The notes: generated from the letters alone by a model not told the origin. Shown: positions 32,743 to 44,277, counted from the first letter of the stretch. The stretch: 64,000 nucleotides of DNA from Semisulcospira habei (GCA_036245525.1 BTPG01000008.1:24943199-25007198), one strand, 5' to 3'. Program-made: numbers and translations.

Positions 32743-33035
32743 ATCCATCGCGGGCTACATATCGGACGCTGAAGTTTTGATATATTATTAGTGGCCTGTA
32801 GTGAGCTGTGTTGCGTTTCTTTTGTCAAAGGCTGTAAATTCTCGAACGTTCGCCCACGTAGGCCAATGTTTGGCAAGTATAATCATAATAATAATAATGA
32901 TAATAATTACGGTATTTATAGTGCGCTTATCTTATAATAATTATAACTTTAAGCGCGCACTCACAACTCGCGCACACATGCGCACGCTTTTGACAATGAC
33001 TCACAGCGTCTGATATGTAGCCCGCGATGGATATA
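32743..33035. repeat. 31-bp inverted repeat around a LINE tail
   Basis: TATATCCATCGCGGGCTACA at the left is mirrored at 33012-33035, extending through GACGCTG with one mismatch. The enclosed 230 bp hold a LINE-2 3' tail on the minus strand. Confidence 0.85.
32879..33000 (-). mobile_element. LINE-2 3' tail fragment
   Basis: Reverse complement of 15482-15581 with a few changes: GTGAGTGCGCGCTT, AGATAAGCGCA, ATAAATACCGTAATTATT. Confidence 0.88.
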
Positions 33036-33036
33036 A

Positions 33037-33110
33037 TAATAATAATAATAATAATAACGGAGATTTGTTAAGCGCTTATTCTAAAAGTAGCTCTAACCGC
33101 TGATATGATG
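33037..33110 (-). mobile_element. CR1/L2-type 3' tail fragment
   Basis: On the minus strand AGAATAAGCGCTTAACAAATC precedes (TTA)n, the style of tail seen in CR1/L2 LINEs but a different family from LINE-2. Confidence 0.6.
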
Positions 33111-33124
33111 AAAAGGCTAACACA

Positions 33125-33156
33125 ACTAACACGCACACACACACGCGCGCACACCG

Positions 33157-33224
<68 letters not shown>

Positions 33225-33230
33225 ACACGT
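33125..33230. repeat. (AC)n microsatellite
   Basis: Long AC run, interrupted by GCGC near 33145. Confidence 0.97.
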
Positions 33231-33454
33231 GACCGTGGTGATGAATTGTGCATGTCTGGGGAAATGAACTAGTGAAAGGCAGCGTTGTAACTGACCTCGT
33301 TTGACTATGCACTGATGCGTAACGGTCAGCCATTGTACAACTGACCCCTTTTCATTTGTAGTTGAGTGGCCTCATATGTTAACCCCAGGATACAGCGGTA
33401 GTGCACGTACTGACTCAAACATCCATGCTATATAATTGCGCTGCCGCGTTAACC

Positions 33455-33540
33455 CGCAAATAATGATAATAGCATTTATATAGCGCCGTAACCCGGTAAG
33501 TACACGGTATATAACCCAGTGTCAAATGCTCAACGAGCGG
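33455..33540 (-). mobile_element. CR1/L2-type 3' tail fragment
   Basis: Minus strand reads GGTTACGGCGCTATATAAATG then (TTATTA), a third LINE-like tail. The flanking 33231-33454 show nothing. Confidence 0.55.
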
Positions 33541-33602
33541 CGTACACAGTATTGTTAAACCATAGCGTCAGTGTGGGTTTTTTTTTTTTCACATTGTGGT
33601 TC

Positions 33603-33816
33603 ATAACGCATTGATCCCTAAGGTCGCGATCCCCCCAAAATCTGGAGATGGTCTCTAGAAAATATATTACATTTTAAGAGACAGATTACCCAGGATAGTT
33701 CATGGGTGGTGCCAGAATAACTTGGCGCCTACAGGCGCCAGCTATATTGGCACCACCCCTGAACTATCCTGGGCGATCGACATCCTGTTATACAGTGTCA
33801 GGAGTGGATGGGTTAA
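33603..33816. repeat. Pal-A element, A3-like
   Basis: Left ATAACGCATTGATCCC, right GGAGTGGATGGGTTAA. Core 33689-33773, CCCAGGATAGTTCATGGGTG against its complement, about 40-bp arms with a few mismatches. Confidence 0.9.
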
Positions 33817-33860
33817 AACAAATTCAAAGCAGATGCACTGTATTAGTCTCGACCTATAAA

Positions 33861-33946
33861 TGTGCTGGTCTGTGATTTTGGACATCACGGCTTCATCGGA
33901 TTGAAGCCGTGACGTCCAAAATCACAAACCAGCACATATTTAATAT
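33861..33946. repeat. Pal-C hairpin
   Basis: TGTGCTGGTCTGTGATTTTG ... complement, arms near 37 bp with a few mismatches. Both sides end at A/T-rich flanks. Confidence 0.92.
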
Positions 33947-34662
33947 TCCTTGCATTTTTTTTTTTGTTGTTGTTGTTAAATTGCACACCCAGCTTTATGT
34001 ATTAGTATTACTGGCGTTTGCACACTCAAGCTTATGTTTATTTAATATTACTAAAGTTTAAGTGTGAGAGCGACACCAGACGCTACAGAGACACTAACAC
34101 ACATTCCCCTGCTTTATTATTTTTTTTTTTTTAAAGGCAAATGGCAATAAACGTTATTGTGTCTCATCGTCTCAAGAGTTGCAAGAAAGTGTAGTCAAGT
34201 TTTATCAAAGGGTGTGTCCGGGTTTTTTGTTTGTTTGTTTGTTTGTTTGTTTTTAAGGCGAACGATGTTTACTTTTAAAAAGATGTACTACAGTCCCTCG
34301 TATAACAGTGTGCCTTTAAAAATTCTGAATCTGACTGTATTACAAATAATCCGTCAATGAGTGTAGCCCTACGTGGTTCACTATTTGCGCGAAATTGACG
34401 ACGAGCGTTGAAGGAGGTGTGACCCAGAAGGTTTCAGATAAAAGTACACCTGCTTTATTCGGGCTCGGTGAAACGTGTGCAAAAGTGACCTCTCAGGGCT
34501 TTTGAACTGTTTCTGACCTGTCTAGGCTTCTCACATCGTTTGTTTGCCAAAGATTTGGCCATTGCTAAAATTCTACCTGTCCATGGATATGTAGGATACA
34601 CTTGCTGCACTGACCTCTCTGCGGTTATGGCAGGCACATTTTTGCACGGATAGTTGTGTACT
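33947..34662. other. Unassigned DNA with short T runs and (TTTG)n
   Basis: GTTTGTTTG repeats at 34226-34250; nothing else. Confidence 0.5.
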
Positions 34663-34718
34663 GACTGGTCTGTGAGTTCGGACTATGGCCGTAAGATCCA
34701 AAATCACAGACTAGCATG
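34663..34718. repeat. Pal-C hairpin, short
   Basis: ACTGGTCTGTGAGTTCGGAC pairs with ATCCAAAATCACAGACTAG; the centre is reduced to TATGGCCGTA. Confidence 0.8.
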
Positions 34719-34729
34719 TATTTCAGTAT

Positions 34730-34810
34730 TTACCCATTACAACATGAGGCTGATTTTGGTTGTTCCTATTTAAAAATAGGAACAACTTTGAAATGGGGCT
34801 TGTCGGAACG
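34730..34810. repeat. A2-type terminus with a TTTAAA-centred palindrome
   Basis: ACCCATTACAACATGAGGCT matches the left end of the A2 element at 55046. A 30-bp palindrome TTGTTCCTATTTAAAAATAG... follows in place of the usual core. SINE-2 cuts in at 34811. Confidence 0.6.
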
Positions 34811-35200
34811 ATTGATTGATTGATTGTACATTGCTTAACGTCCCGACAGCAACAAGGCTTTCTCAGGACGTGCCTGCACTGCTTGTGAAAAAAAAAAAAA
34901 TAAACAGAACATTGAATGTATGTCGCCAGCCGGTCAAATACGTTAAATAAACCTAACACATGGGGCTAAATAAAGCTAAGACCATTTAGCAACACACATC
35001 CAATATCAAGAGCTACAGGCAGTGCAGACAGTAGGGAGAGTTTTAAAAAGGCAAATACAGGTGAATGGACCTCGGGTAGACAGAAACACATGCCCCAGAA
35101 TAGAGAGAAAAACCCACCCTGTGGGGCTGACCAGGGTGACCCTGGGAACTAAAAAATACCTAACCCCACCCAAGTCCCCCAGGGCAGACCCGGGTGGGGT
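34811..35200 (-). mobile_element. SINE-2, copy 2
   Basis: Bounded by TTGTCGGAACG at 34800-34810 and 35201-35211. 390 bp on the minus strand, same ends as copy 1. Confidence 0.93.
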
Positions 35201-35798
35201 TTGTCGGAACGCATTCCGGAGCCTGCACATGACGTTTATGGCGTCCGGGGCAGAAATTCTGGCAAAGAATTAACAAGTTGAAAATGACGTCACGTCTAGC
35301 TATACCTTGCTGGATAACGTCTTTTTGGCGCCAAAACGCTGCGCGCGCGAAGCTTGAAGTGACGTCATTTCGCTGCTCGTGCTATCATTCTTCTTCAGAA
35401 TAGCTATCGCTACGCCAGGCCACAGAGCTTATGAATGTCGGGAATTGTCGTGTGTCCGTCTTTATTTCTGTGTCAGTTTGTGTGGATCAGAGGGTGGGCT
35501 AGAGTAGAAGAAGATGGATCAGAAGGATAAGCTTGAAAATAGGAATAACGGCTTTGGGCTGGGGTCCCATCTTGTTTGTTCTTTTGTTGTTGTTGTTTTG
35601 TTTGGTTTTGTCTAATGTGTGTCCGTCTTTATTTGCGTGCTCCGGCGTGTGTGTTGATCAGAGATTGGCTTAGAGAGGATGGAAATGGATGAGAAGGATA
35701 AGCTTAAAAATATAAACAGCTCTGAATGTTCCTAAAAGAAAAACGCACGTGAGATATAAACAATAACGTAGACGGGCTTTGGGGTGAAATCCTCATCT

Positions 35799-35836
<38 letters not shown>
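35799..35836. repeat. Poly-T tract
   Basis: About 37 uninterrupted T. Confidence 0.97.
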
Positions 35837-37044
35837 CGTATTGAAAATACGGTAGATTTTAGCACTGGGCTGGTCGGAGCGCGTTCCGTAGAATGCAAAG
35901 GACATAACAGGCGGGCGGGGCTCATGGTCTGGTAAAGAAGTAACAAAATAAAAATGACGTAACATCTAGCCACTGTAACCTTGCTGTTGAACTTCGATTT
36001 GGCGCGAAGCGCCGTATGTGTGTGTGTGCGTATGTATGTAAACACGAGAATCTCTGATATTACTGTACGCACAAACTCGAAACCTGGCAAAATACTTTGT
36101 CAAGTGGGTAGCTAAGAGAGCCTCCGAGCATATTGTAATTAGATGTCTCATTGAAGACATAAAAGACCGTTTATAGAAATCGGTTGACCCAGATTAGAGT
36201 CCGAAATTCTGATTAAATGCACTTGGAATTTTGGATATGGCTAATTTGTAGAAAGACATTAGATGAGTTCGTTAGCCAGCTTTGTACCTCTTCAACCTTT
36301 TCGAAAATAAAAGTTAAATTCGCAACAACAAAAAATAGTCAAAAGTAAGACTCCTTGATTTTATCAGAAGAATCAGTGACGGTGACGTGAAAGCACCAAG
36401 CGCGTCAGTGTTTATACAATGTTCCAAATTGACGCAAATCATCAGCAATTCAGTGTTTTACATCTGTATGAGCTGGCGCGATGTTCTTCGTTTATTTTTG
36501 TATGATATTTGCGAACGTATTGTGGAAAAGGTGGAATATGCATGCAAGCTCATACAGAAGAGGCTTTGTGGGCGTGGGCCATTCAACCTTATTCTTCAAA
36601 ATGGATGTGGCTACGCCAGCCCACATAACGTATAACCGGTAGGAAGCGCCGTGTGTCTGCCTTTTGTGTGTGCCATTCTGCCGTTCATGTGCCTGTGCCA
36701 TTGCCGTGCGGATCAGGCGGGGGGGAGGGGGTGGGGTGGGTGATAAAAGGGAGATACTGAATGAGTTCGTAATCCAGCGTTGTACCTCTTCAATTTTTTC
36801 AATAATAATTAATTCATTTTTGCAAGTTTTGGAGCCACTATTTATTCCCCTCAAACAGTCAGCGCTGGAAGAGGCTGTGTGGAACAAAACAGTCGGCAGG
36901 AAAAGAGCGTGCCTTTCGGATGAGTGACGTGAAATATCAAATTCGTCACAGAGTACACGGCGTCGTGAGACCAGCGATGCCATGACGTGAAGCTTATAGT
37001 GACGCCATTTTGCTGCTCGTACTATTCTTCTTCTTCAGAATTCC

Positions 37045-37431
37045 ACCCCACCCGGGTCTGCCCTGGGGGACTTGGGTGGGGTTAGGTATTTTTTAGTTCC
37101 CAGGGTCACCCTGGTCAGCCCCACAGGGTGGGTTTTTCTCTCTATTCTGGGGCATGTGTTTCTGTCTACCCTTTGTCCATTCACCTGTATTTGCCTTTTA
37201 AAAACTCTCCCTACTGTCTGCACTGCCTGTAGCTCTTGATATTGGATGTTTGTTGCTAAATGGTCTTAGCTTTATTTATGCCCCGTGTTGTAGGTTTATT
37301 TAACGTATTTGACCGGCTGGCGACATACATTCAATTTTCTGTTTAGTTTTTTTTTCACAAGCAGTGCAGGCACGTCCTGAGAAAGCCTTGTTGCTGTCGG
37401 GACGTTAAGCATGCAATGTACAATCAATCAA
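37045..37431 (+). mobile_element. SINE-2, copy 3
   Basis: Duplication TTCTTCAGAATTCC at 37031-37044 and 37432-37445. 387 bp. Inserted in the dispersed repeat above. Confidence 0.94.
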
Positions 37432-37707
37432 TTCTTCAGAATTCCTGTCGCTACTGCAGCCCACAGAGCGTACTAATGGCGGGAAGCGCTGTGTGTCCAT
37501 CTTTATTTGTATGCGCCGGCGTGTGTGTTGATGAGAGGTTGGCTAAGAGAGGAGGGAAATGGATCAGAAGGATAAGCTTAAAAATATGAACAACTATGAA
37601 TGTTCCTAAAAGAAAAACGCACGTGAGCTATAAACAATACGGTAGACTTTGGGATGAAATCCTCATCGTGTCTTCTTGTTGTTGTTTTTATAATAAATTT
37701 GCTTGCT

Positions 37708-37878
37708 GTCCTATGACGACTACATTGTGAATCACAGATTAGGATCAGCCATTTTAAATTTAAGGGTGGTGCAAGAATAGCTTGGCGCCTCAGGCTCCAA
37801 GCTATTCTGGCACCACCCCTTGAATTATTATAGTCAAATTAATTTCAGGCAGTAGTTTTACAGGATGAAAAGGGTCAA
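37708..37878. repeat. Pal-A element, subfamily A2
   Basis: Core 37762-37821: AAGGGTGGTGCAAGAATAGC and complement, three mismatches. Right end GGATGAAAAGGGTCAA. Confidence 0.85.
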
Positions 37879-38290
37879 TGAACACACGGATCACGAAGAT
37901 GAGAAAAAAAATGCAATCACGCTTCACGATTTTGGAGCCTGATATCTTCCCTCTTCGTCTGTCGCGTGTGTGTGCGTGCTTTTGCGTCTAATTGTGGTCT
38001 CGTGCCACATTATTTTCTGCGTGTTTCTTTTTCTACATCAGAGCATTAAATGAAAACTGAGTAATTGTATGTCATGTATGTCAGTGACGCAGACATGACT
38101 CGGCAGCTCACACCCTTTTATTGATTTGTATGAACTGTTGCGTGCACGTAGCACTAAATGTTAGTGCAGTACTTCAGTTCAGCATGGGTAGTATACGCGT
38201 AGGCTTACTTTTAGTGGGAAAAAAAAATCGCTGACTCACTCGATATTGCAAGTATGTTGAACCCAATCTGCCATTTACAGAAACACCAGA
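37879..38290. other. Unassigned DNA
   Basis: Nothing recognised. Confidence 0.5.
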
Positions 38291-38497
38291 CACACTCTTT
38301 TCATCCTGATACACTTGTTTGAAATAAATTTGACTATGATAGTTGAAAGGTGGTGCCGGATTAGCTTGGCGCCTGAGTCGCCAAGCTATTCTGGCACCAC
38401 CCTTCAACTAAAATTGTTCATCTATTTCCTGCAATGTAGCCTTATATAGGACAAAAAGCAATTTTGTTTTTACAAAATCAGCATGCAATGAGTTTAA
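38291..38497. repeat. Pal-A element, subfamily A2
   Basis: Left CACTCTTTTCATCCTG; core 38338-38410 with about 33-bp arms. Right TTAA 38494-38497 is shared with the next element. Confidence 0.88.
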
Positions 38498-38711
38498 CCC
38501 TTTTAGCCCCAAGGTCATATATCTCACATTTTGGAGGTTAGTGTTGCCTAACGACTATGTACCAGTTGCAGGGGATGAATTGATCGTGATAATTCAAGGG
38601 TAGTGCCAGATTAGCTTGGTGCCTTCAGGCGCCAAGCTAATCTGGCTCTACCCTTGAATTGACATGGTCCGTCAATCTCCTGCTGTGGGGACTCGGGGCT
38701 GAATGGGTTAA
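38494..38711. repeat. Pal-A element, subfamily A1
   Basis: TTAACCCTTTTAGCCCC at the left, GGGGCTGAATGGGTTAA at the right. Core 38580-38667, a few mismatches. It joins an A2 element on the left and Pal-B on the right, each through one TTAA. Confidence 0.92.
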
Positions 38712-38790
38712 CTAAGGCAAGAGGTACAGATTCTCATGAGCCCCAATGGCTTCAGGGGCTTGTGAACCTCTATACTTTGCACATGGCAGT
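38708..38790. repeat. Pal-B element, eroded
   Basis: TTAACTAAGGCAAGAGGTAC follows; right arm keeps CCTCTATACTTTGC. Ends at GGCAGTG. Confidence 0.75.
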
Positions 38791-38948
38791 GTTTTCTGCA
38801 CAATTCTCAAGGCACGCGGTAAGTTCGTGTTTAGCGTGCGTCTGTATGGCGTGCGACCATGCAGGATGGTTTGTTCGACAACATTTTGTTTTCGCTTGAT
38901 AAGTTACTTTGGTCCCTCAGTCGGAGAAAATGTTGGTGCTGAACTCGA

Positions 38949-39016
38949 CGAGCAAGAGGTGTAGATTCTCATGAGCCCGTGCGATTGCATGGGCCCATGA
39001 GAATCTATGCCTCTTG
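38949..39016. repeat. Pal-B hairpin
   Basis: CAAGAGGTGTAGATTCTCAT and complement around GCGATTGC; about four mismatches. Confidence 0.88.
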
Positions 39017-39271
39017 AAAATACATTTCGGCAGAGCCATTGCATGAAATTATGTAAGTTTGACTAAACCTCCACAGCTGAACGGTGCTTATAAAGCACTA
39101 GAGCACACAATTACTGTCGTCAAAAGACGATCATAGCAACACGGTCTGTGTGGCGAAGAAATCCGTGACGTAACTTGATGTAAACTCGACGATGATAATT
39201 CGATGTGGGAGGGTCACCGGTGGTGAGCTAACAGATGTTGCTGCACCAGGCTTATCACGGATGTGATGTGA

Positions 39272-39328
39272 TGGTCTGTGACTTTGGACCTTACGGCGTG
39301 CCGCCGTAAGGTCCAGAATCACAGACCA
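39272..39328. repeat. Pal-C hairpin
   Basis: 27-bp arms, two mismatches, three-base centre TGC. Confidence 0.92.
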
Positions 39329-39332
39329 GCAA

Positions 39333-40375
39333 ACGTTCAGTTGTGGAGGCAGGGTGGTCTAGTGTGCAAAATCAATCTACTGCTGAAGTGCTGTTGGTCT
39401 AACTCTCGGCAGTCACATAAATTATGCAGTGTAACCTACGACACTCTCCCGTTACGTAACGAGCGTTGCGGGAAATATTGGGATATTTGTGTAGCCGCCT
39501 ACATAGGAGGAGATTGGTGGCATTTCGGTCTTGCCGTTCGTCAGCGGTCGAGTCCGCGTTATACGAAAACGTCGCACCGTGTTCCCAGAGCTAGGCCAAT
39601 GACACACTTACTGGGGGCCCCACGTGTGACTTTTTCATAGTTCCTGTCTGACGTGACCGCACTGTGTGTGTAAGCTGAAGTGCGTTTTAGAGACCGAGTA
39701 TCACATTTCTTTTTTCTTTTTTTAAAACGCCACCGTGCGATACAACTGATACAGAGAGAGATATACTGATATCACAAACTGCTGTTCAGGACGTGAACTG
39801 ACGGACGGTACAAACACGGCTATAGCCAGTCACTGTGACTGATTACAAATCAACCGTTCACTTCTAAACATCCTTGTTGTTTTGTTGTTTTTTTTCGGCG
39901 TGGACGATATAATATTAGACTAAAGTCAGAGGACACTCAACCAGGATACGTACATCTACCCGCTGTGCCTGTTGTGTCTGCATGCCATGTTTCTTTGATT
40001 CGTGCGTTCGGGGTCTATTGATTTTTAAGGTCAGTATGCTTTTAGACGCGTGTGTGTGTGATTCATTGATGTTCAGTGTAGTCATTCAATGCCTCCACAC
40101 GGCGTCAGTTCACAAAACCTCACTGTGACATTCATTGGGGCAACCGCTTCCCCCGTTTCTGCGGATTTTTATCAGTTGTGTGTTCTTGAAACCAGGTTGA
40201 AAGGGTTTGGGTACATGTGTAAAGTCACAGGCACTAAATGATGCCGCGATGATCGTACGCATTAGTTTGTCACTTCGTAACACGGGTAACGCGTATTGTA
40301 AATACCACCTGACCAGCCATCAGCTATCATCCCATGCCTGAATGTATGCAAGAAAATGGTCAAAACATTTCACTT
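39333..40375. other. Unassigned DNA
   Basis: ORF 39278-39640 begins inside Pal-C and has no domain. No other feature. Confidence 0.5.
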
Positions 40376-40566
40376 TTAACCGCTTCGCAGCCGAGCAACA
40401 ACGTGCAAGAGACATAGAACCTCATGAGCCCCCGCAGTTGCGGTGGCTCATGAGGTTCTATGCCTCTTGTTAGACCTATTTGCATTCGTGTTCCTTAAAC
40501 GGATGGGGTTCTCGTGCGCTTTAATTTACAATTGTTCCGTAAGCAGAGCACTAAATGAAGGGGTGA
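40376..40566. repeat. Pal-B element
   Basis: TTAACCGCTTCGCAGCCGAG at the left; right end AATGAAGGGGTGA. Hairpin 40411-40474, 31-bp arms, two mismatches. Confidence 0.88.
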
Positions 40567-41000
40567 GTCATGCTCATGTTTGTCATTTTCACCAAACATT
40601 TCGCGAAAGTCTGATAGAAGAAGAAAGCACAAATTTCAGGAGATGGATCGACGGCGATATGTGAAAGACTTAAAGCTGAGAAACAGTCCAAAAACTCCGC
40701 CCCGCACGTGTTTTAAAAAAACTTTGCAGGACCCAGCGAGGGCCCTGTCTTCGTGAACGTTCGGCTAACTTCGGCAAACCGGTTTGCAACTGACTCAGTT
40801 GACTGAGTTTTCAACTGCGTTTGTCGTGCTGGCAAAACTCCCGTGAAAAAGACAGGCCACTTCCTGTTTGCAGCGAGTGGGCACCGCGATCACTGATCTA
40901 AACCAGCGATATTTTTACTGATATCAACAGTAGCAGACGACACTCGACCACCCGACGGACAGAGCAGGCCATTTGTGCCTTGCCTGGACGCACACTGGAT
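40567..41000. other. Unassigned GC-richer DNA, possible promoter region
   Basis: Lies before a possible first exon. GTTGAC/TCAGTTGACTGA and AGTTTTCAACTG words form small palindromes at 40790-40815. Promoter role is conjecture. Confidence 0.3.
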
Positions 41001-41021
41001 ATGGACCAGGCCGAGCTATCC
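41001..41021 (+). CDS. Possible first coding exon (MDQAELS)
   Basis: GGATATGGACCAG start context and a perfect GTAAGT donor at 41022 after seven codons, phase 0. It cannot join in frame with the ankyrin exon at 53260, which needs one extra base. Very short, so weak. Confidence 0.3.
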
Positions 41022-41225
41022 GTAAGTTACACAGTACAGCCTGAAGCTTATTTGATATCGGAAGGGTGAGGAAGGAGGGGTTATTTGTCGTTTAGTGTTT
41101 GTTGTTATATCTTTTCATCTGGAGTGGCCTACAGCAAATTTGTCTCCATACGAAGGGCAGCTACTAAAAATCAGCTTGACCCATGGCGACCTTGTATCTT
41201 TTGGCATCTATGTAAACAGTCGATT

Positions 41226-41240
41226 CTCTCTCTCCCTCTC

Positions 41241-41281
<41 letters not shown>
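41226..41281. repeat. (CT)n microsatellite
   Basis: CT repeats with occasional CC. Confidence 0.97.
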
Positions 41282-41283
<2 letters not shown>

Positions 41284-42310
41284 TCCAATTTACTGTATTG
41301 GTTGTACATTACAATGCTTCTTTATTTATTTATATTAGCCTATATTGGACTGGAGGTACGTGTTGAAAAATTCGTTCACAACTACAAAGTGTCAGGAGTC
41401 ATACTTACAGCATGTACAGCCGTACATTCTGCCATCATAGTCCCCAGCGCGTAAAACCCGTGGCTGTCGGTCAGTTTCAAAGTGTCACAGAATCGTCTGC
41501 TGTTGTCCGATCTGCTAATCGCGATGATTTCCGTGCAACAGGAAGTGGTCTGTCGTTTTCCGAGAGTTTTGCAAGCTCGGGATACGCAGTTGCCAACTCC
41601 GTCAACTGAGTTACGAACCGATTTGACCCACTTAGGGGCAGGGCCCAAGCTGGGTCCTGTAGTCTTTTTAAAACACGCGCTGGGCGGGTTTTTCTCATTG
41701 CACCTCAGCTTTAAAAAGCGCCGTGCTAATCATGCACTGAGCTTAGCCCATCATGTCTCGGTCGTTCTCATACATTTGGCGGTGCAGTTTGCCATGTTAT
41801 TTTATCATACATGTCTGATACAAGCAAAAGAAATGAGACATTTCTGGAATCATCGGAAACACGATGATTCCAAAAACGTGGCATTTGTTTTGCTCGCCAG
41901 TATATAAACAGTTCTGAGCGTACAGCGTGCGTACGTGTCTATGTGTGTGCACTGCGTGTTTATAGTGCCGATAGAAAATTTATTTCAGCACCGTAAACAC
42001 GAATGTCTCGGAACTGCACATCCTGCTATTTACAGTGATGTGGTTTGGAAACTTTTACCGTAGTGTTTATTATTATTGTGGACTATCATTGAGTGTGCCT
42101 TCATGATAAATGGTTGAGATGTTACTTAGCAGGTTTCCAGTTTTTAAAATGGGCGTCAGCTTTTGTACGTTTCGCTTGGAAAGTTTTGTTTCATAACGGG
42201 ACAATCGCTATTATATAAGAGAGGTTACGTTTACGTCGAACGACTCCAAACAAAGAACGTAGAGCGAAGTCACGGCGGTCTACCATAAGCATAGACAACA
42301 CTCCAAACAT
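41282..42310. other. Unassigned DNA with one short hairpin
   Basis: GGAATCATCG and CGATGATTCC pair at 41839-41865. ORFs here lack domains. Confidence 0.5.
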
Positions 42311-42316
42311 CTCCAA

Positions 42317-42350
42317 GCGGCATAGATCCTCATGAGCCCCCCGGCCGATT
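42317..42350. repeat. Pal-B left arm fragment
   Basis: CAAGCGGCATAGATCCTCAT then GAGCCCCCCGG; no right arm. Confidence 0.75.
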
Positions 42351-42424
42351 TCGCTGTCGTTCGTTGCAGGGAGTCGTTCGTTACAAACGAAACCTACATC
42401 TGGCATTACTTTGAATAATCTTTC

Positions 42425-42452
42425 ACAGTCTACATTTTAACCCTCAATCAAA

Positions 42453-42486
<34 letters not shown>

Positions 42487-42654
42487 TATTTAGTGCACGA
42501 GTCTGGTAATACATTCCGGCATTTCCAACAGTCTACATTTTCACTCTCAGTTGAAACATTGTGTGTGTGTGTGTGCGCGTGTGTGATATTTAGTGCACGT
42601 CTGGTAATACATTCCGGCATTTTCAACAGTCTACATTTTCACTCTCAGTTGAAA

Positions 42655-42726
<72 letters not shown>

Positions 42727-42800
42727 TATTTAGGGCACGTCTGGCAATACTTTCCTGCTTTTCCAACAGTCTACATTTCCCACCCTCCGTGAAACTGCAT
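42425..42800. repeat. Minisatellite with (GT)n inside each unit
   Basis: Three and a half units of roughly 100-140 bp: ACAGTCTACATTTTCACTCT, GTTGAAAC, (GT)n, GATATTTAGTGCACG, CTGGTAATACATTCCGGCAT. The GT run differs in each unit (about 16, 12 and 34 repeats). Confidence 0.92.
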
Positions 42801-42982
42801 ACGTTTGTCGTAAGACCATTGTCATTTCTCATTCCTACCATGCAGAAAACAAATAAGACCACAAAAAAGGCCGGATCTGTGCAATCAGAACACCATCTGT
42901 TCATCAGTAACCTGCGGTGATTTCTAGTGTTGTGTCTCCCACTGACGCACTGAATGAAGATCAGCGACCCTTTGCTATCGCT

Positions 42983-42988
<6 letters not shown>

Positions 42989-43031
<43 letters not shown>

Positions 43032-43040
43032 GGGGGGGGG
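42989..43040. repeat. (GT)n followed by poly-G
   Basis: About 20 GT repeats, then G(10). Confidence 0.96.
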
Positions 43041-43099
43041 ATTCGTGGATAGCTCCATTGGTGGCGCATTGAAAGTGTGGCCACGTTGCACACTGGTTA

Positions 43100-43165
43100 T
43101 CTCTTTTGAACGAAGCTAATCTGACACCACCCTCGAACTGTCGTGACTGTGTCATCTCCCGCTAA
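43100..43165. repeat. Pal-A right-arm fragment
   Basis: GAAGCTAATCTGACACCACC, CTCGAACTGTCGTGAC and CATCTCC; the left arm is absent. Confidence 0.7.
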
Positions 43166-43214
43166 GATGTCCTTTGATGAATGACAGTTGACGCGGATTG
43201 TGTTTTTGAAGTCA

Positions 43215-43363
43215 TTTTAAAATCGTCAGCCGTCAAAGGAAGATGGCTACACAGTTGTTTCTGCAAGAGGCAAAGATCCTCATGAGCCCCCGGGACTGTG
43301 GGGGCTCATGAGGATCTATACCTCTTGCAATCGTGTGTAATTTAACAGCAGTGAACGAGTTAA
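43215..43363. repeat. Pal-B element
   Basis: Hairpin 43262-43329 with about 33-bp arms; right end AGCAGTGAACGAGTTAA. Confidence 0.88.
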
Positions 43364-44277
43364 CCGCATATCCATGTCTTGAGTGAGCTGATGTAAATGT
43401 TTCACGGACATACATCTTTATCGTACTGGGAGTGGGGTAGAATGCAAATGAAATTGCTAAGAAAGAGAGAAACACGCTTCAAAAAGATGCTTGATTTATT
43501 CATTTGACATAAAAATATTTTCATGCTACATGTGTATACAGAACAACAAAACTGGACACAACACTACATAACTTTTCCCATGTCAGTGACGGTGCAGACT
43601 ACCGTTAAAGAACAGTTAGTAAATCGTTAAACCAGGTTATTCAGAAGTTTAAAAAAAATTAATATATTTTAAAAAATAAAAATTGCATTATGTATTATTA
43701 TTATTATTGTTATGATTATTATTTCACTGCACTGTGGAGTGCCGCCGAGCTTGAGATACAATTTACGTAGATCCCACTCATGCGATTTGAAATGCAATGC
43801 ATCTTCAAGTTACTCCAAGAAATTCCAGTAAGGAGACGCGCTTTAACATGACAAGTGCTGTACATGTCTTTTCTAAACGTGTTTCTTTATTTGTTAGAAA
43901 ATTACTTCGCATTTTGCACGCTAGGCAGCCACCAGTTCGGTGTGGATCTCGTACTCCACTCCCAGTCACAGCTAGTTCCACTCTCACCCGCCCACTCCCG
44001 GCCTGCCGCGCCAGAGAGATACTTGTGAGAGCATTCCACCATTTTGTAAAGTGCGTGTTTGAAATATCTGTGGTAAACATGTTATTGTGTACAGATAAAC
44101 GTCTGCTAGGTGTGCACGTATCGGTCACAAAAGAACCGATCTAATCCGTCCAAACGGGTCAGTTCAAAGCTTTTTAATTAGACTGCTTTGTTTTACGTAA
44201 ATTGCATTTCCCGTGTATAATTAACCTGCGTTGATATATATGGTTTTTGTTGGCGCGCTGACCCAGTTATGACAATG
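43364..44277. other. Unassigned DNA
   Basis: (ATT)n near 43690-43722. ORFs on both strands at 43797-44144 have no recognisable domain. Confidence 0.5.

Larger units (their letters stand above)
35204..37760. repeat. Cluster of partial copies of one dispersed repeat
   Basis: Shared blocks recur in the same orientation: GTCGGAACGCATTCCG (35203, 35871), AATGACGTCACGTCTAGC (35283, 35952), GCTGCTCGTGCTATCATTCT (35370, 37011), GCTACGCCAGGCCACA (35411, 36610, 37449), GTGTGTCCGTCTTTATTT (35450, 35619, 37491) and GAAGGATAAGCTTAAAAATA (35521, 35693, 37568). At least four incomplete units. No coding capacity. It contains a T(38) run at 35800-35836 and SINE-2 at 37045. Confidence 0.8.

Noticed and set aside
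33068..33333. Cys/Val-rich ORFs resembling a cysteine-rich protein
   Set aside because: Translation of (AC)n; likewise 42623-43093.
35799..35836. Poly-T as the tail of a retrogene
   Set aside because: No coding remnant or target duplication beside it; similar runs occur throughout the window.
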